NCBI RefSeq assembly: GCF_000715075.1
Contig: NC_134082.1
Span: 104,200,399 to 104,264,398 of the forward strand
DNA: 64,000 bases
Source of the DNA: Nicotiana tabacum
Lineage: Eukaryota > Streptophyta > Magnoliopsida > Solanales > Solanaceae
Direction: 5' to 3'
Notes under the pieces: model-generated
Databases searched by the model: none
The model's input: the letters and a program-made list of their open reading frames with translations, nothing else
What the model was told of the DNA's origin: nothing
Program-made: the position numbers and the translations under genes
Part shown: one piece after another, positions 23,168 to 36,316 of the stretch
Layout: each line of letters begins with the position of its first letter
Position numbering within the stretch: position 1 is the stretch's first letter

Positions 23168-23748
23168 TGGGGATTACGTGCTTAAAGCTAAAAACACAAG
23201 CAAGCAAAGGCCCACAGGAAGGCAAACTGGGAACAAATTGGGACGGCCCGTAGAAAATCACGACAACAACGAAGAAAGGATCATTCCAACTAGAAACAAT
23301 GGAAGGAAAGCTACTACCAAACAACTGGAATATTACCCACCTCAAGTACTTCAACTTTTAAGAGGTAAAGTGTCCCCCATGTCATACATTTTTTCCCTTA
23401 CTTGAGTTTTGTCCCAATTGGGTTTTCTCAAGGAGGTTTTTAACGGGGCGATGAGGGGGATACTTAAAGTTGAAGTACAAAAAGACGGAGTCACAAGACG
23501 GTTAATTCATTGCTCGACCTCTCAAGCCTTCTCCGGGATGACCAATAAAAGAGACTAGATAGACTAGAACTGGGATTGGAACGCCAGCCAACGACCGAAA
23601 ATTTGTAAATTTCTCCAAGTGTATGAATAAAGCGACAATGCACAAAATTTATTTCTATTTCTCCAAATGTACAACCAAGGCAACAATGTTTAAAGTTTAC
23701 GATGTAGCCAAACTTCGCTCCCAGAAGCATATCTTTTAAAAAATATAT
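23168..23748 (+). other. element A post-pol region
   Basis: Non-coding. It includes TTTTCCCTTACTTGAG, CCCAATTGGGTTTTCTCAAG and GTTTTTAACGGGGCGATGAG (about 23388-23455), a sequence style I associate with the region after integrase in Tat-type elements. Its presence suggests the deletion ended just upstream. Confidence 0.5.
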
Positions 23749-24190
23749 AGGTTATGTTCTACCTTGTTTGAACTAACACCTATCAGGCCTTCGGCCATAG
23801 TCAAACATATGTTATGTTAGACCTCGTTCGAACCAACACCTACCGGCCCTCAGCCATAGCTAAAACATAGGTAATGTTCGACCTTGTCCGAACGAACACC
23901 TACTAGCCCTCGGCTACAATTAAAAATACGATACGTTCTACCTCGTTCAAATTAATATCCACTGGCCCTCGGTTACAGTTAAACTTAGGTTCTAGTTTGA
24001 CCTCATTCAAGATAAAACTTACTGGCCCTCAACTATAGTTAAACATAAGATATGCTCGACCTTGTTTGAACTAAACCTACTGGACCCCGACCATAATAAA
24101 ACTTAGATTTTGGTTTGACCTCGTTCGAACTAACACCTGCCGATCCTCGGTCATAACTAAACTTAGGATATATTCGACCTTAATCGAACT
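23749..24190 (+). repeat. 60-bp tandem array in element A (about 7-8 units)
   Basis: Imperfect units of about 60 bp starting near 23749, 23811, 23870, 23930, 23988, 24048, 24108 and 24166. The consensus core is CGACCTCGTTCGAACTAACA, then CCTACYGGCCCTCGGCCATA, then a TAAAC-rich end. Unit divergence is substantial. Confidence 0.9.
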
Positions 24191-24329
24191 AAGTGATTAC
24201 GGCTAAGAAAATTAGGGTAACCAAGCGACAAAATAAAAAAACATACAAGTAGGAACTGCGGGATGAGAATAAGGTACAAATAACAAAGTTGACATTTCAT
24301 ACTTAGAATATTTTTACAAAGGCTCGCAA

Positions 24330-26984
24330 AGACGCCCATAAAATACACACAAGTTCATAGCAAAAATAAGAAGGAAAAAAGAAGAACTACTAGTCACTGC
24401 CAGGCCCATCAGTGTCATCGGCTTGACCATCTGGGCCATCTCCATCTGCGCCATCACCATCACCACCACCCTCAGGGTACGCATCTTCGTACCAGGCATC
24501 CTCTTCAATCTAGTCCACACCCACGTCCCTTTCATCATCATCGGCCTCCGGCGTAGCGGGATCATACCCGCAAGCGATTCGAGCTTCACGGGACTTGACA
24601 CGAGCATCTTCAAAGGGGCTTCCAGAAAAAATCCCACCGCATGCAAATCTCGGAACACATCCAACTGATCCTCATCGTGAATCCATTCCTCGTACAGGCC
24701 CCGGGGAACATTTGGGAAATCTAAAGTGTGAGAATATGACGACTATGCAAGCATTTGAGCCTTCTCAGCCTCTAAGGTGGCCACCTGGTCCTGAAGAATG
24801 GAGTTATCTTTCTCCAACTCCCTAATCCTCTCATCGAGTCGCTCTTCTTTAAGATTAGCCATCTCCAAGTCACTTTCTCGCTTAGAGCGAAGAATACTTA
24901 TCACTAGCTCCAAAGCCTCCACCTTCTTCAGAGCCTCCGATCGAGAAAACTCTGCCTTCCCAAGGTCCTCTACCTTCTCAGCGACCTCTTCGCTTAGAGA
25001 AACCGCTCTGAATTGCCACTCCTCAAGTTGTACGCGCGGTGAAACCACCTAGGTTTAGAGGTAGCCGCACTAGGCTTCGACCCCCATGCTAACCTCGAGC
25101 TCTTCCTCTTTATTTCTTAGCGTCCTCTCAAGGACGCTGCACTTTTTGATGACCCTCACCAGCTCATCATTATTCTCCTTCAATTCGTCTCGAAGGGCCT
25201 GTAAATTGCCGCCCTTACCGAACCGCCTACAAATTTTGTGATACTTGCCACGGTACTCACAGTATTTTCGCTCCAACTTTGTAAAAATAACCTTACACCT
25301 CTCCTCTCTTCGGGCGCTTTCAATTTCCAAAATCACGGTGTGAAAAAGAAAAAAAATAGAGAATAAGAACGAAGCCTAAATGTTGAACATGATAAACAAA
25401 AATGAAAGAAGTCTAAAAGCTTACCCTGAGAGCGAGGCCGACTATGCTCATCGATAAGGCAACATCATCTAGCTTTTGAAGGGTTTTACCCTCCACGTCG
25501 GAGCAAAAGGGACCGAGGGAAGGAACCACATTCTCCGTATTTACCAATTAATCTCGATCCATGGGGATTGCAATAGTTCGTGTGGACCCCTTCAGTCTCA
25601 CCTCGAGCTGGGTAAATCCTTCCCCATCATCCTCATCTCATCGGCATCGAGATTAGATCCCGTCTCGTAGCCATCATCGGCAACGCCTTTGCCTCTCCCA
25701 TCGGTCAGCAAAGAAGGACCATAAGTCGATCGTAAGGTTGATGTCTCATCTTGTCGCAAAGTATTAAAAACCTTTGTAGACGACCCTTCGGCTTCCATCA
25801 TTGCGGTGGGATGGGACATGCCTTCTGCGGCCTCAGCCAATGGTGGAATCTCAAACGCCAACTCGATGTCGTCTTCAAGTATTATGGTCGTCGTCTTACA
25901 GATGACAAAATCATCCCTTACTGAATCCACAGCCTGGGTGACCCTATCACCAACGTCCACCGATCTTCTCTTACGTGGAACCATATTCTCGTCGCTCGGC
26001 GACTCCTCCTCCTCCTCGTCTACTAGATGGTGCAAAGGGGAAGCTGGAAGCTCCGCTGTCGAAATATCCGCAGGCGGAGAAGAAAAAGTTGTTGAGGTAG
26101 CAGTAGATGAGGCTGGGGACCGAGCAGACCTGGCTGCGATTGAGGAAGGAATAGAAGCAGATGACCGAGCATGCCTAGCCGCGGTCACAATGGGAATAGA
26201 CACCAAAAAGGAGGCAACCTACCTCTTACGAAATGTAGGAGGAGGAGCCCTCGGCCTCCTCAAAAATCCTCGAGCAGAAAAAGAAAAATCAAAGTAAGGT
26301 TATCACCACCACCAAGAGCAAACTATAGTAAGTAGGTGACCATGAGGTCAAAACAACAAAAAAATATATAGATAAACTCACCGGTCAAGGAAAGACCAGG
26401 ACCGAACTTCTTGAAAAAGCCTAGCCACTTATGAATTCCCACAATATGAGGCAAAACCCGGCCAACCCAGTCAGAAATGTCCCCAACCAAAAGAGGGGGC
26501 TTAGTCTTGGCTGCACGAAGAAGGGACATAATTTTAGAGCCTACGACTAAAATAGACAGATCAAATGTTTTAACAAAGGAAGCATAGATACTTACGAGTG
26601 TAATTCCAAGTCTCAGGGAAGCCGTCCATATTGGCCACCACGTCTTCAGTTCTGACAAAAAAGAAGTTGTGCGAGAACTGATGATTTTCCTTGTCATCTA
26701 TCTTCACCACTAGGCATTTGCCTCCTCGATGGCAAAGGTTCAACATTGTCCCCTTATAAAAACTAGGGGCGAAGAGATGCATTAGATGCCGGAGTGTGAT
26801 CTCGACCCCGACCAACTCCACAAATTTAGTAAGCATCCTGATGAGCCTCGTCTTCAGGCTCCTTCGAAAAGTCAAACCTAACTTTCTCGCTATGAGGAGC
26901 TATTTCCCCATCATAGGAAAGTTCTCATCTTCAATGGTGACAAAGATTCCATCAACGTGAGGAGGCATAAGCATCGCCAAAAGG
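24330..26984 (-). pseudogene. element A antisense extra ORF (coiled-coil protein), broken
   Basis: Minus-strand frames form a colinear, decayed gene opposite to gag-pol. From its 5' side: a piece with PPHVDGIFVTIEDENFP (about 26950-26900); 26875-26600, including FFFVRTEDVVANMDGFPETW; 26590-26380, with VGRVLPHIVGIHKWLGFFKK; 26206-25598, Ser/Asp-rich with a KRRSVDVGDR basic patch; then 25336-25070 and 25048-24743, strongly coiled-coil (heptad Leu/Glu/Lys). The N-terminal part beyond element B lies near 44770-44812. Antisense extra ORFs between pol and the 3' LTR are known in Tat-lineage elements such as Grande; their function is unknown. Frameshifts and stops (for example a TAG near 26908) show this copy is dead. 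Confidence 0.7.
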
Positions 26985-26985
26985 A
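26981..26985. repeat. target-site duplication of element B (left)
   Basis: AAGGA immediately before the 5' LTR of element B, matching AAGGA at 44765-44769. Confidence 0.97.
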
Positions 26986-29900
26986 TGTAAGCACGTGATT
27001 TTTGCCCTATATGAGAATTACTCCCAAAAAATTCAAAATAAAATGATTTTCCTTGGTGTGCAATTTTGAGAATTTTTGTGACATTTTTGGATAATTATTT
27101 TGTATTTGTCTGTGCATGTTTATTTGTTAAATTAATAAAAAAATACAAAAATATATCGCATTTTGCATGTAGGATTTAATTTTACAATTAGGAGTAATTA
27201 AGTAAGTTTTACAAAAATAAAAAAATCACAAAAAATAACGTACTTCGCATTTTAATGTTTAATGTCAAAATTGTGTGATTTCTTTTAATTTGATATTTAA
27301 TTATTTGTGATAATTACTACTTAGAGTTAATTAATATTTTTAGGATAATTTGGTTGAGGTTAAATTTAGGTTTTTATTTTTATTTTAATTGGGAAAGAGA
27401 ATTGGCAAGGAAAAGAAAATAAGAAGAGGAAAATCGGATTTGGGCCAATTCCTATTCAATTCACCCAAGCCCAAACCAAAACACCCTTATACCCAACCAA
27501 AATACCCACAAACCAAGCCCAACCCCTTAAAAATCTGATCCACCTCATCTCCCCACTCAATCTTGACCATTGATCTATAGTAGATCCAACGGTCCGGAAC
27601 TCACCCATTTTTTAATATAAAAACTATTCAAAAAAAAACCACCCCCCTCATTTCTAAACTCCTCATTCTTCCACTTCTCTCACATCTCTCTAAACTTAAA
27701 ACCTCTCTACATCCCTCTTCTCCCTCCACCGCCGCCGCCGCCCATCGGAAATCTTTTCCGGCGGCAGCCTATCTCTAAATTCGCTCAAATTCACATAATC
27801 TTCTCCTCTTCTCCTCATCTACCTCATCTTATCAACCAAACTCTCAAATACCCAACCAAAATTCGTAGATCTTAGATCTAAAAAAGCCAAAAACCTAGAT
27901 CTACCCTTTTTTTTTTGTGCATTTTCCTAGCCGTTAAAAAATTCTCCGGTCAAGATCTCCCATAAAGGATCTTAGATCCAAGACAAGAGTCTTGATTTGA
28001 GGATTTTTTCACGGTTAGACCCATGTAATTTTGTTATTTAATTTCCACCTTCCTTAATTTATTTATGCATTTATATTTTTCGTATTTTTATTCTCTTATG
28101 TATGTTATTTTATGTATTTTTGTTTTATTTATTTATTTATTTATTTTCTATTTTTTATTTTATTTATATTCTGAATATTTTTTTAATATATTTATTTTTG
28201 TCCGAATTTTATTTATTTATTTTTCTGTTTAACGCATATTTTAAACCTCTGTTATAATTAATTAATTACTTAAGTCATATTTAACTAAAATATAAAAAAA
28301 ATGTGTAGATAGATTTTAATTAGATAAAAATGATAAATAAAAAATTATTATTAAAAATGTAGTATTTATATTCCGTTTTTATTTTTTTTTATATCTCATT
28401 ATTTTAATTACTGTTATTTTATTAAATATATTATGTAGTTATTAATGGGTTGTATTACTAATAACAAGTAGTGGTAGGGTAGAAATTGCACTGCTTTTAA
28501 ATAACAAGTAGTGGTAGGGTAGGAATTGCACTACTTAATTTAAATAATAGCACTAGCTTAGTGAAAAATTTAAAAATGAAAAGATAATTTGATAATGGAG
28601 GATGCATTAACAGGAATTGTCTATAAAAATGTTGGTTTTGAGAGATTAAAAAAAAGGGAGGAGAGAATAAAGAGAGAACACAGAATTGAGAGAGGAGAGA
28701 ATACAAAACAGAAGGGAAAAGAGATAAAAATTGGAGAAATTTCAAAACTAAAGGAGAGAACAAAAACTGAAAAAAAATCTTCTACTTTTCTTCATTGTTT
28801 GAAATCAACATTAATTGTTGTTTGTTTCATCGAAGCTTGAAGCTTCTTCTTCTTTTGGGATTACTACTCCACCGGTTTGCAAACTCTGTTCCTGGGTTGT
28901 TACTGTTGCTGGGCTGTTGTTGTTGTGCTGTATTGTTATTACTGTTGTTGATTCTCATCTTCATCTTCTTTAGTTTCCAATACTAGGTACACGACCGTAA
29001 TACTAGCTATTGCAAGCTAATAATGTGGAAGCATGAATAAATATGAAGAATGAAATTTTGAAGTTTTAATTTCGTTTTTTTTGTTCCTTTTATTGATTGT
29101 ATTTAAGTTATTTCATGTATTACTGAATAATAATTGGAATAAGAAAAAAATAACATAAGTTAGTCTTTAATGAATCGGTTTGGCAAAACGGGTTAATTCA
29201 CTAGTTATGAAGGTTTCAAGATTATCAACAACAGGTTAATCATGAACAAGTAGCTAAATTTAGCTAAGGCATGAATTTAAATTAAATTTCGTAAATTAGG
29301 CATTAAGGCATGATTTGAGTTCAGGCAAGATTAGAAGAACGTTTAAGTCTAATAAACTTTCTAATAAGCTTTAGTAATTATGGTTAAATCTAGTTTCAAA
29401 TGGTTGTGAATAATTAATCTCATAGTTTTTTTTATATAACAATGCTTAGTTTTAATCTAGCTGTATTTGATTCTTTTGAATATTAGTTGTCGAATTTTTA
29501 TTTTATTTATAATTTCGAATTTTTTTGAGTAAAATTCCTTTTCATCAATATTTATATTAATCTAGCAATTAGTATGTCATGCTTTCTTAAATAAATAAAA
29601 TAAAAACTCGTAATTAATTAGGATTTTCTTTATTTATTTTAGAGACTAATTTTAATAGGAAAAATATAGTCGCTTTAGGATTTGTCTATCTAAAATAAAT
29701 GAGATGAGCCTCGCCCAATAAAACGCACCAATTGCTGGGCCCTCGGTAAATATTTGTTTTGAAATTGCTTAGACTTCGGGATGGACCGCTTAGCAAAATT
29801 CCACGGTCTTACCCAGAAACAACAATACGCTAGTCACTCTAGGCGCGCCTTTAACATATTATTTTCTTAAATATGGGTGTGCATTTATGTAACCCAAATC

Positions 29901-30364
29901 CAAATATCAACGGAGTCGAAATGTGTCAATAACCACGGGTGCATTGATTGCAACGTGGTTTGAAATACGTTTTCACAATGTTGCAATTCTCCGTAAAATA
30001 ATAACAATAAATAAAAATAATAAAAGCGGCTAAAGGATAAAATTTGAACATAAGTTTATAATATGTATTATATCAGATAATCAAGCCGAATATAACAGTT
30101 GAGCGACCGTGCTAGAACCACGGAACTCGGGAACGCTTAACACCTTCTCTCGGGTTAACAGAATTCCTTATTCGGATTTCTGGTTCGCAGACTGTAATAC
30201 AGAGTCATTCTTTTCGTCGATTTGGGATTAAAATTGGTGACTTGGGACACCCTAAATCTCCCAAGTGGCGACTCTGAAATAAATAAACAAATCTCGTTTC
30301 GATTGTCCTTTAATTGGAAAAATCTCCTTCACCCCTCGCGGGGACGGAAAAAGGAGGTGTGACA
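26986..30364 (+). repeat. element B 5' LTR (3379 bp)
   Basis: Long, AT-rich LTR. It contains a GCCGCCGCCGCC tract (27730-27742), a 60-bp direct repeat at 28460-28545 (ACAAGTAGTGGTAGGGTAG twice) and a gag-less interior. Near its end are a stem-loop at 30124-30156 and the PBS-like 11-mer TGGCGACTCTG at 30266-30276. Short frames such as 28497-28840 do not resemble genes. Confidence 0.95.
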
Positions 30365-30368
30365 GCTC

Positions 30369-30386
30369 TGGCGACTCTGCTGGGGA
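30369..30386 (+). other. element B primer binding site
   Basis: TGGCGACTCTGCTGGGGA, 4 bases after the LTR end. It is identical to the site in element D. This PBS type is the one I associate with Ogre elements, reported to use a tRNA-Arg primer. Confidence 0.85.
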
Positions 30387-33300
30387 AATAAGTAACCCAG
30401 AACCACTGGTTCAGGGTTAGAAATTCGAGCTTAGATAAATTGTTATATTTGGCTTTATCTGATTTTTACATGTTTGAGCCTAATGTGCTAAATGGCTATT
30501 TTTACCGTGTTGATATTATTTGGCTGTATATATAAACTGTGCCGAAACCTTCTCTTCTTACCTCCGGGGATGTGCTTACTGGTTGAGACTCCCTATTCTG
30601 TTAGTGCCATACCCTAAATAAATGAGGCTCGGAAAATTTCTAAGCCGGCTGGCCTTTTGGTTCCCGGAAAGGAGCTCCTTCCTCAACTCGAGTTGTCCGC
30701 TCGGGTACACTGTCTAGAACACCGACCCAGGTTTTGAACATAGAATAACGTGACTTCATGCCGGATCCCTAGTAGGAACGCTTATTTGCATCACGTTGCA
30801 TTTGACTTAGTGGACTCAACACATGGGTTGGGTCCGTCTAGGACTAGCAACCTGATATGAAAAGACCATCCTGATGCATCCTATTTGTTTTCCGTGCATT
30901 TATTTGTCTCGCGCCCGCATGCTGACCGGTGTTTAAATATTAGGAATATTGTGAAATTGAAGAAAAAAAAGAGAAATAGCGGTTAGGGAATTGATTGTTT
31001 ATTTTTGAAAAAAACCCAATGCCCGAATACTATCAAAATTCTGCCGAAATTTTGAGAAAATGAAAAAAAAAATGTCTTATTAGTTTGTTTTATTAAAAGC
31101 AAAGGAAAAATAGAAAAAAAAGTCGTTGTTCTGTCTTGTTTTTCAAAAAAAAAAAATAGAAAAGGAAAATAATTTGTTTTGCCATGAAAATGAAAAATGA
31201 AAATGAAAAAGAGTCTTGTTTTTTTTATTTATTTATTTGTTTAGATGCCAAAATAAAAATAAAAATAATAAAATAAAAAGAGTCGGGCGTTGAAAGTGGT
31301 TTTATTATTTGTTGCAAATATATATATATATAAATCCAAAAAGTTTTTCTTTATTTCCAAAAAATGTATATATATCTTTATTTGTTGCAAAAATATTTAT
31401 CTTGCCAAAAAGTCTAGAAAAGTTTTTTAGAACCCCAATTTTCAAAACAAAAAATCCAAAAATATTTTTCCATTATTGATTTCTTTAGAAAGTCTTTTTA
31501 ATTGTTTTAGTTTTTTTTTTAAAAAAATAATATAAAAACAAATATAAAAATAAAAATAAAATATTTTCGTTTTAAAATTGAAAAGAAAATTCAAAATTCA
31601 AAAATACTTTTAGAAGCATTTCTTTCATTGAAAGTAAAAATTCCAAAAACATTTTCTTAGAAATCCTTCTGTGCAAAAATGCTCCCTTTCTTCTTTATAA
31701 CTCTTTCCTTCAAAAAAATAAAATAAAATAAAAAAAAGGGTTAGTTCATTTACTTATTCTTGATCAGCCCGAATTACGCGGGTTTGATTCTCACCGGATA
31801 TGAGATACGTAGGCAATCCTCATCAGGTCCAACCCCACCTTTTGCTAAAATAGCCAAAAGCAAATAAATAAATAAATAAAAAAAACATGTCAAAATTTTA
31901 ATTCTGTCATAATGAGGTCGGGTGACGCTGTTTTGTCAAAACATAGCCGAATGTTCCCGAAAGGGACGCCGGAAGGCTGACTTTGCATAAACAGCCACCT
32001 TCGGGTCATTTTTTAAGATTTGGTCCAGTTGACCCCCACAACCTTAAAAATCCTCGTCCCCGAGACGTTTAAAGGTCGTGTTTGCAATATTGAGTTTTCT
32101 AATTTGAAAAACGATAAAAAGAGTCATAAATAAGTCAGGTGATGCTGTTTTGTCATAAATAGCCGAATGTTCCCGAAAGGGATGCCGGAAGGCTGACTTT
32201 GCATAAATAGCCATCTTTTGGGTCATGTTTAGGATTTTTGATCTAGTTGATCCACACAACCTTAAAAATCTTGGGGTCATTTGTGGTTGGATTTTAATGT
32301 ATTTGATATGTATGAACTCGTGAAAGTGTAAGGATTCTAGTTTTGTGAATTTTGTCAAAATTCGAGACGTGGGCCCGGAGTGTTGCCCCTGTCATGAATC
32401 ACCTCTACTTGCTCGACATGGCATCTCTCAAAGATTGATCAGAAGGTCTTTATTTGAGCCGTAATGTGGGCTTGTCCCCGAGGCGCCGAAGGGTCGTGTT
32501 TGCAACACCAGGTTTTTATTGTAATTTGAAAAAACAACAAAGAGTCAGCGGTCAGGTGAATACTGTTTGGATTTTTAGTCAAAATAAGTCGAGCCAGCTT
32601 CGGCCGCGTCTTAAATCGTTCTTGCCGAAATAGCCTTAGAGTATCTTTCAGTTGTCGAAAGGCTATTTTCGCAAAAGAACGGACAAGTTTGTAAAGTGTC
32701 ATAAAATAATCCTCCCCGGCCTCAAAATTCATGTGAAATTGGGAAGGGGCCACATTTGCAAAAATAACCGTTTGGTTGCCTTTGTCAAACGGGGAAAGAA
32801 ACTGGCCATTTGTAAATCTTTTGATTAGAATATGTGGGTTGTTTGATTTTCGAGTTTGTAGGTCATCTTCAAACCTTTGAAACCCAGCTTGTTTTAATAT
32901 GAAAATTTTGGAAAAAAATGTTTATTATTGTTTATCTTTTATTGGTCCAAACTACGCAAAGTCTGATTCATGCGGGGTCATGAAACGTAGGCAATCTCCA
33001 TAAGATTCGACCACGACAAAACAAAAAAAATGAAAAAAAAAATGAAAAAAGCGAAAAAAAAGAAAAGGGAAAAAAAAGAAAAAAAAGGGGGAAAAAAGAT
33101 ATTGTTAATAATGAGGACCAACTGAGTCCATTCTAACCTGTTTTGTTTTGAATCACAAAGAAAGAAAGTGATTGGTTTGTGGTAAGCCGGAAATACAAGA
33201 TCCAAAAGCACACTTTGCGGGGATCAGGCCTGATGACAGAAGCACTTGAACCATATTGGGGACTTGTTGACTAAGGTTGATGATATTGAAGTTGGCAATG

Positions 33301-36300
33301 GTCTGGGCAATACTGATGCGAGGCTCAGTGGCTTAGATGCCAGTTTTAACAAAGTGGGAGGACGCTTCGTTCCTTGGTTATCAGGAGAGAAGTTTTTGAT
33401 GGTTTATTTTGTTGTCATGTCTGTTGACCGGATTATTCTTAGGGTTGTAGTCCGGATGTTGTCTGGTGTCAAACTTTCTTATCTTTCCATTTGTCATAGC
33501 GGTTTATTTAAGCTTTGTCCAGTTTGTTTTAGGATTTTATTCTGGTTTGTTTTGTTTGTCTTGTTATTCAAACCATTCCACCGGTAGTCTAAAGCAAATC
33601 CGGTATTTTATTATTTCCAGTCATCTTTTTGTTTAGTCCTTTTATCATTTTTGTTCAGCGCCGATTCTTGTGATATGACATGCGCACACAGTTTGGGCCT
33701 AATCTTAAAAGTTAATCATAAAACCCCGGAATGGTGATCAGAACATTTAAAAGAAATAAGGACGGTTTGAGATTATTCGGAGCTCGAATCATATGGAACT
33801 AGGGCAAGTAAAACACAAAGAAAACCGCTAAAAGAAAGATTCGCCAAATTGGCATGAGGGTCGAGAGTGAGAGTGTCGCCCAACGGTGCTTTAGAAATGA
33901 CAAAGGAAAAAGCAAATGTGTGAACATAATTGTCAAGTCCAGCACCATCGGAAGAGGCTACAAATCTTTGTTTAAATGTGTTATTTGCACTGGGCATGTT
34001 TTGAAGACTGAAATGACGAAGGCATTTTGTTCTGCTACCTAAACACTTTATCCTTCGTTAACCCCTTTTTGAGCCTATTTATTTTTCTTTCATACCCCTC
34101 GTTCGGAATCAGTAGCAACAAAAACAACAAAACAACAAAAAAGAAAAGAAAAAAAAAAGAGAAAGGAAAAATGATAAAAACAAACAAAAAAAACAAACAA
34201 AAGAAAGTCAGAAGAAAACAGAGGAATTGGGAACTACGTTCGACCTGATTCCTCAAAGAGGATACATAGGCGCCTCACGGCTCGGTCATGGTGTTAAAAA
34301 ATTTAAAAAATAAATAAATAATCCCCAAGCAAGAAACTGGGTTAAGAGTTGCGTGTTGTAAACAAATATGATTCTGAAGGTTGTAATTTTAAACCCCAAA
34401 TTTATTTTGTTTTTGAGCCTTTAAATACCCTTTCTTTCTAGCCTATCCAAAACCCACATTACGGTCCAAAGAAAGACCTTCCGATCAGTCTTCAAAAGAT
34501 GCCAAGTCAGACAAATGAGAGTCTTACCGGTGAACATAACATTCTGTTCCACAACAGAAAGGACTCTAATCTCCAGCAGAGAGAGTCATACCGGCAACAC
34601 TCCAAATCCCCAGCTGGAAAGTGATATAAATGAGAGAGTCTTATCGGTGAAAATCTTCACGGACACCATAAGGCGATGAAAGCTGAGAGAAAAACCAAAA
34701 TGAGAGAGGCTTGATAGTGAAAACCCTTCGGGCACTACAAGTCGAATAAAATTGGGAATCAGATGGGGAATTTCCAATTGAAGGTCTTGAAAGACGGCAG
34801 AGGATAGGCCACATGTGCATGTCATGACCATTAGAGTCAATTTCTGCGTTTGATAGGTTTTTATTTATAGTTTCTTTTGTTAAAGAGTCATCTTTTTCCT
34901 TTGTCTTTTTATTCGGTTCCCTTTTATCTTTTCCTTTCATAGAAAAATTCTCCAGTAGAGTCTGTCTGGTCAGAACAGGTGAGAATTGACTTCAAAATAT
35001 GCCATCAGCTTTACAATTATGCGAGATGAGATCTGACTAGTACATCCAAGTGGTATAGTCAGCAAGGAACAAGTGTGAGGCCAGTTCAAGAAAGATATCC
35101 CCAGCAAAAGGGAATTGACAAAAGGATTGACGAGTGTCAAGAGGGATATCCTCAAGGCCAAGGCCCGTGAACAAAGCAAGGAGAGCAGTGAGCATGATTT
35201 GGGAAATTCATACTAGGCTAAAAGGTCGGGGAAATGCCAATTTCCGAGCTATGCCACAAAAGAAGAGGGATATCCCCAGCAGAAAGGGATTATCCCCAGC
35301 AAATAATATCATCCCCAACAAGTTGTGGAACGCAGAGCAAGGAAGGAGAAAGGGAAAGCCATTCCCAGTAGGAGTATCACAACCAACCACCGCGTTTTAA
35401 ACTAACAAATTTTGTTTGATTTGAAACAGGTAAAGGAAATGGCATTGATGACAGAAATGCATGCCATAAGGGAGACTGTCAAACTGGGGCAGAAAATTTT
35501 CCTTTCATTTAGAAAATTTTCTGGAAGTCAGGTACCCATTCGAGGAAGAATAAAGATAACACCAGTCTCAAGGGAAGTGGTCTTTGAACCAGTGTTGCCC
35601 CCAACATAATAAGTTTCAATGGAGGAAGTTGTTCCCCAGCAGATAGAACAAAGGGATGACACTTGTGCTCAGAAAAGCAAAAGGCCAGTATCATTCCCAA
35701 CAGCCTTCCGAAGAGTGAAGCACTAGTTCTGAAGGAATCGGAATCCCCCAGCAGTGTTATCCTCGACAGCGTTATCCCCAGCTGATAACATTCTATCCCC
35801 CAACAGGTAAGTAAATAATTCCCCAACAGGGTTATCCCCAGCAGTTTCGAGGAGTCCAACACAAGTTTGGTGAAAATCGGTATCCTCAGCAGTTCCTTTT
35901 GGGGAAAGGCAAAACGAGTCTTAAGGGAGGTAGTCTTCGAAGGAAGAAGCTATGCCAAAAAAAAAGAGAAAAAAAAAGGAAAAAGAAAAAAGGGGGAAGT
36001 AGTTTGTAGAAGAATGAAACATCCTACTTAAAAGGAGGTAATTTTGGAAGGAGTAAGATAACATATTTACTCAGCAGAGTTATCCTCAGCAGTGTTATCC
36101 CCAGCAGGGTTACTCGGCAGTTCGCAGTGTTATCCCCAGCGGACCATCGAGATGTAGAAACATCCTCGACAGAGTTTCGACCAAGTTTCAAGAGGGTCGG
36201 ACAACCCAGAGTGGGTAAGGAAGAAAAAGAAAATTCATCCCCAACAAAATAATCCCCAGCAGGTACGAGGGAAGACAACACAGGTAAGTAAATAATTCAG

Positions 36301-36316
36301 GAAGAAGGAAATAGTT
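30387..36316 (+). other. element B non-coding interior
   Basis: No gag/pol reading frame. It holds A/T-homopolymer-rich stretches (31.0-31.75, 33.0-33.1 and 34.1-34.2 kb). A roughly 190-bp imperfect duplication lies at 31910-32290, containing AATGTTCCCGAAAGGGAYGC and GGAAGGCTGACTTTGCATAA. Three ACGTAGGCAA modules are present. From about 35.1 to 36.3 kb the motif ATCCCCAGCAG or close variants recurs roughly twenty times without a fixed period. Confidence 0.7.

Noticed and set aside
25806..26297. 163-codon plus-strand ORF rich in Ser and Ala
   Set aside because: It is the complement of the better supported antisense ORF of element A. Composition mirrors the opposite strand and no domain is seen.
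28497..28986. Hydrophobic small ORFs repeated near 28.5, 40.3, 41.7 and 43.2 kb
   Set aside because: They sit at equivalent places in copies of element B's LTR. Frames break differently in each copy, so they are not conserved proteins.
33246..33587. 113-codon ORF in element B as a possible coding gene
   Set aside because: No gag/pol or host similarity recognised, hydrophobic T-rich translation, no repeat of the frame elsewhere in Ogre-like element D.
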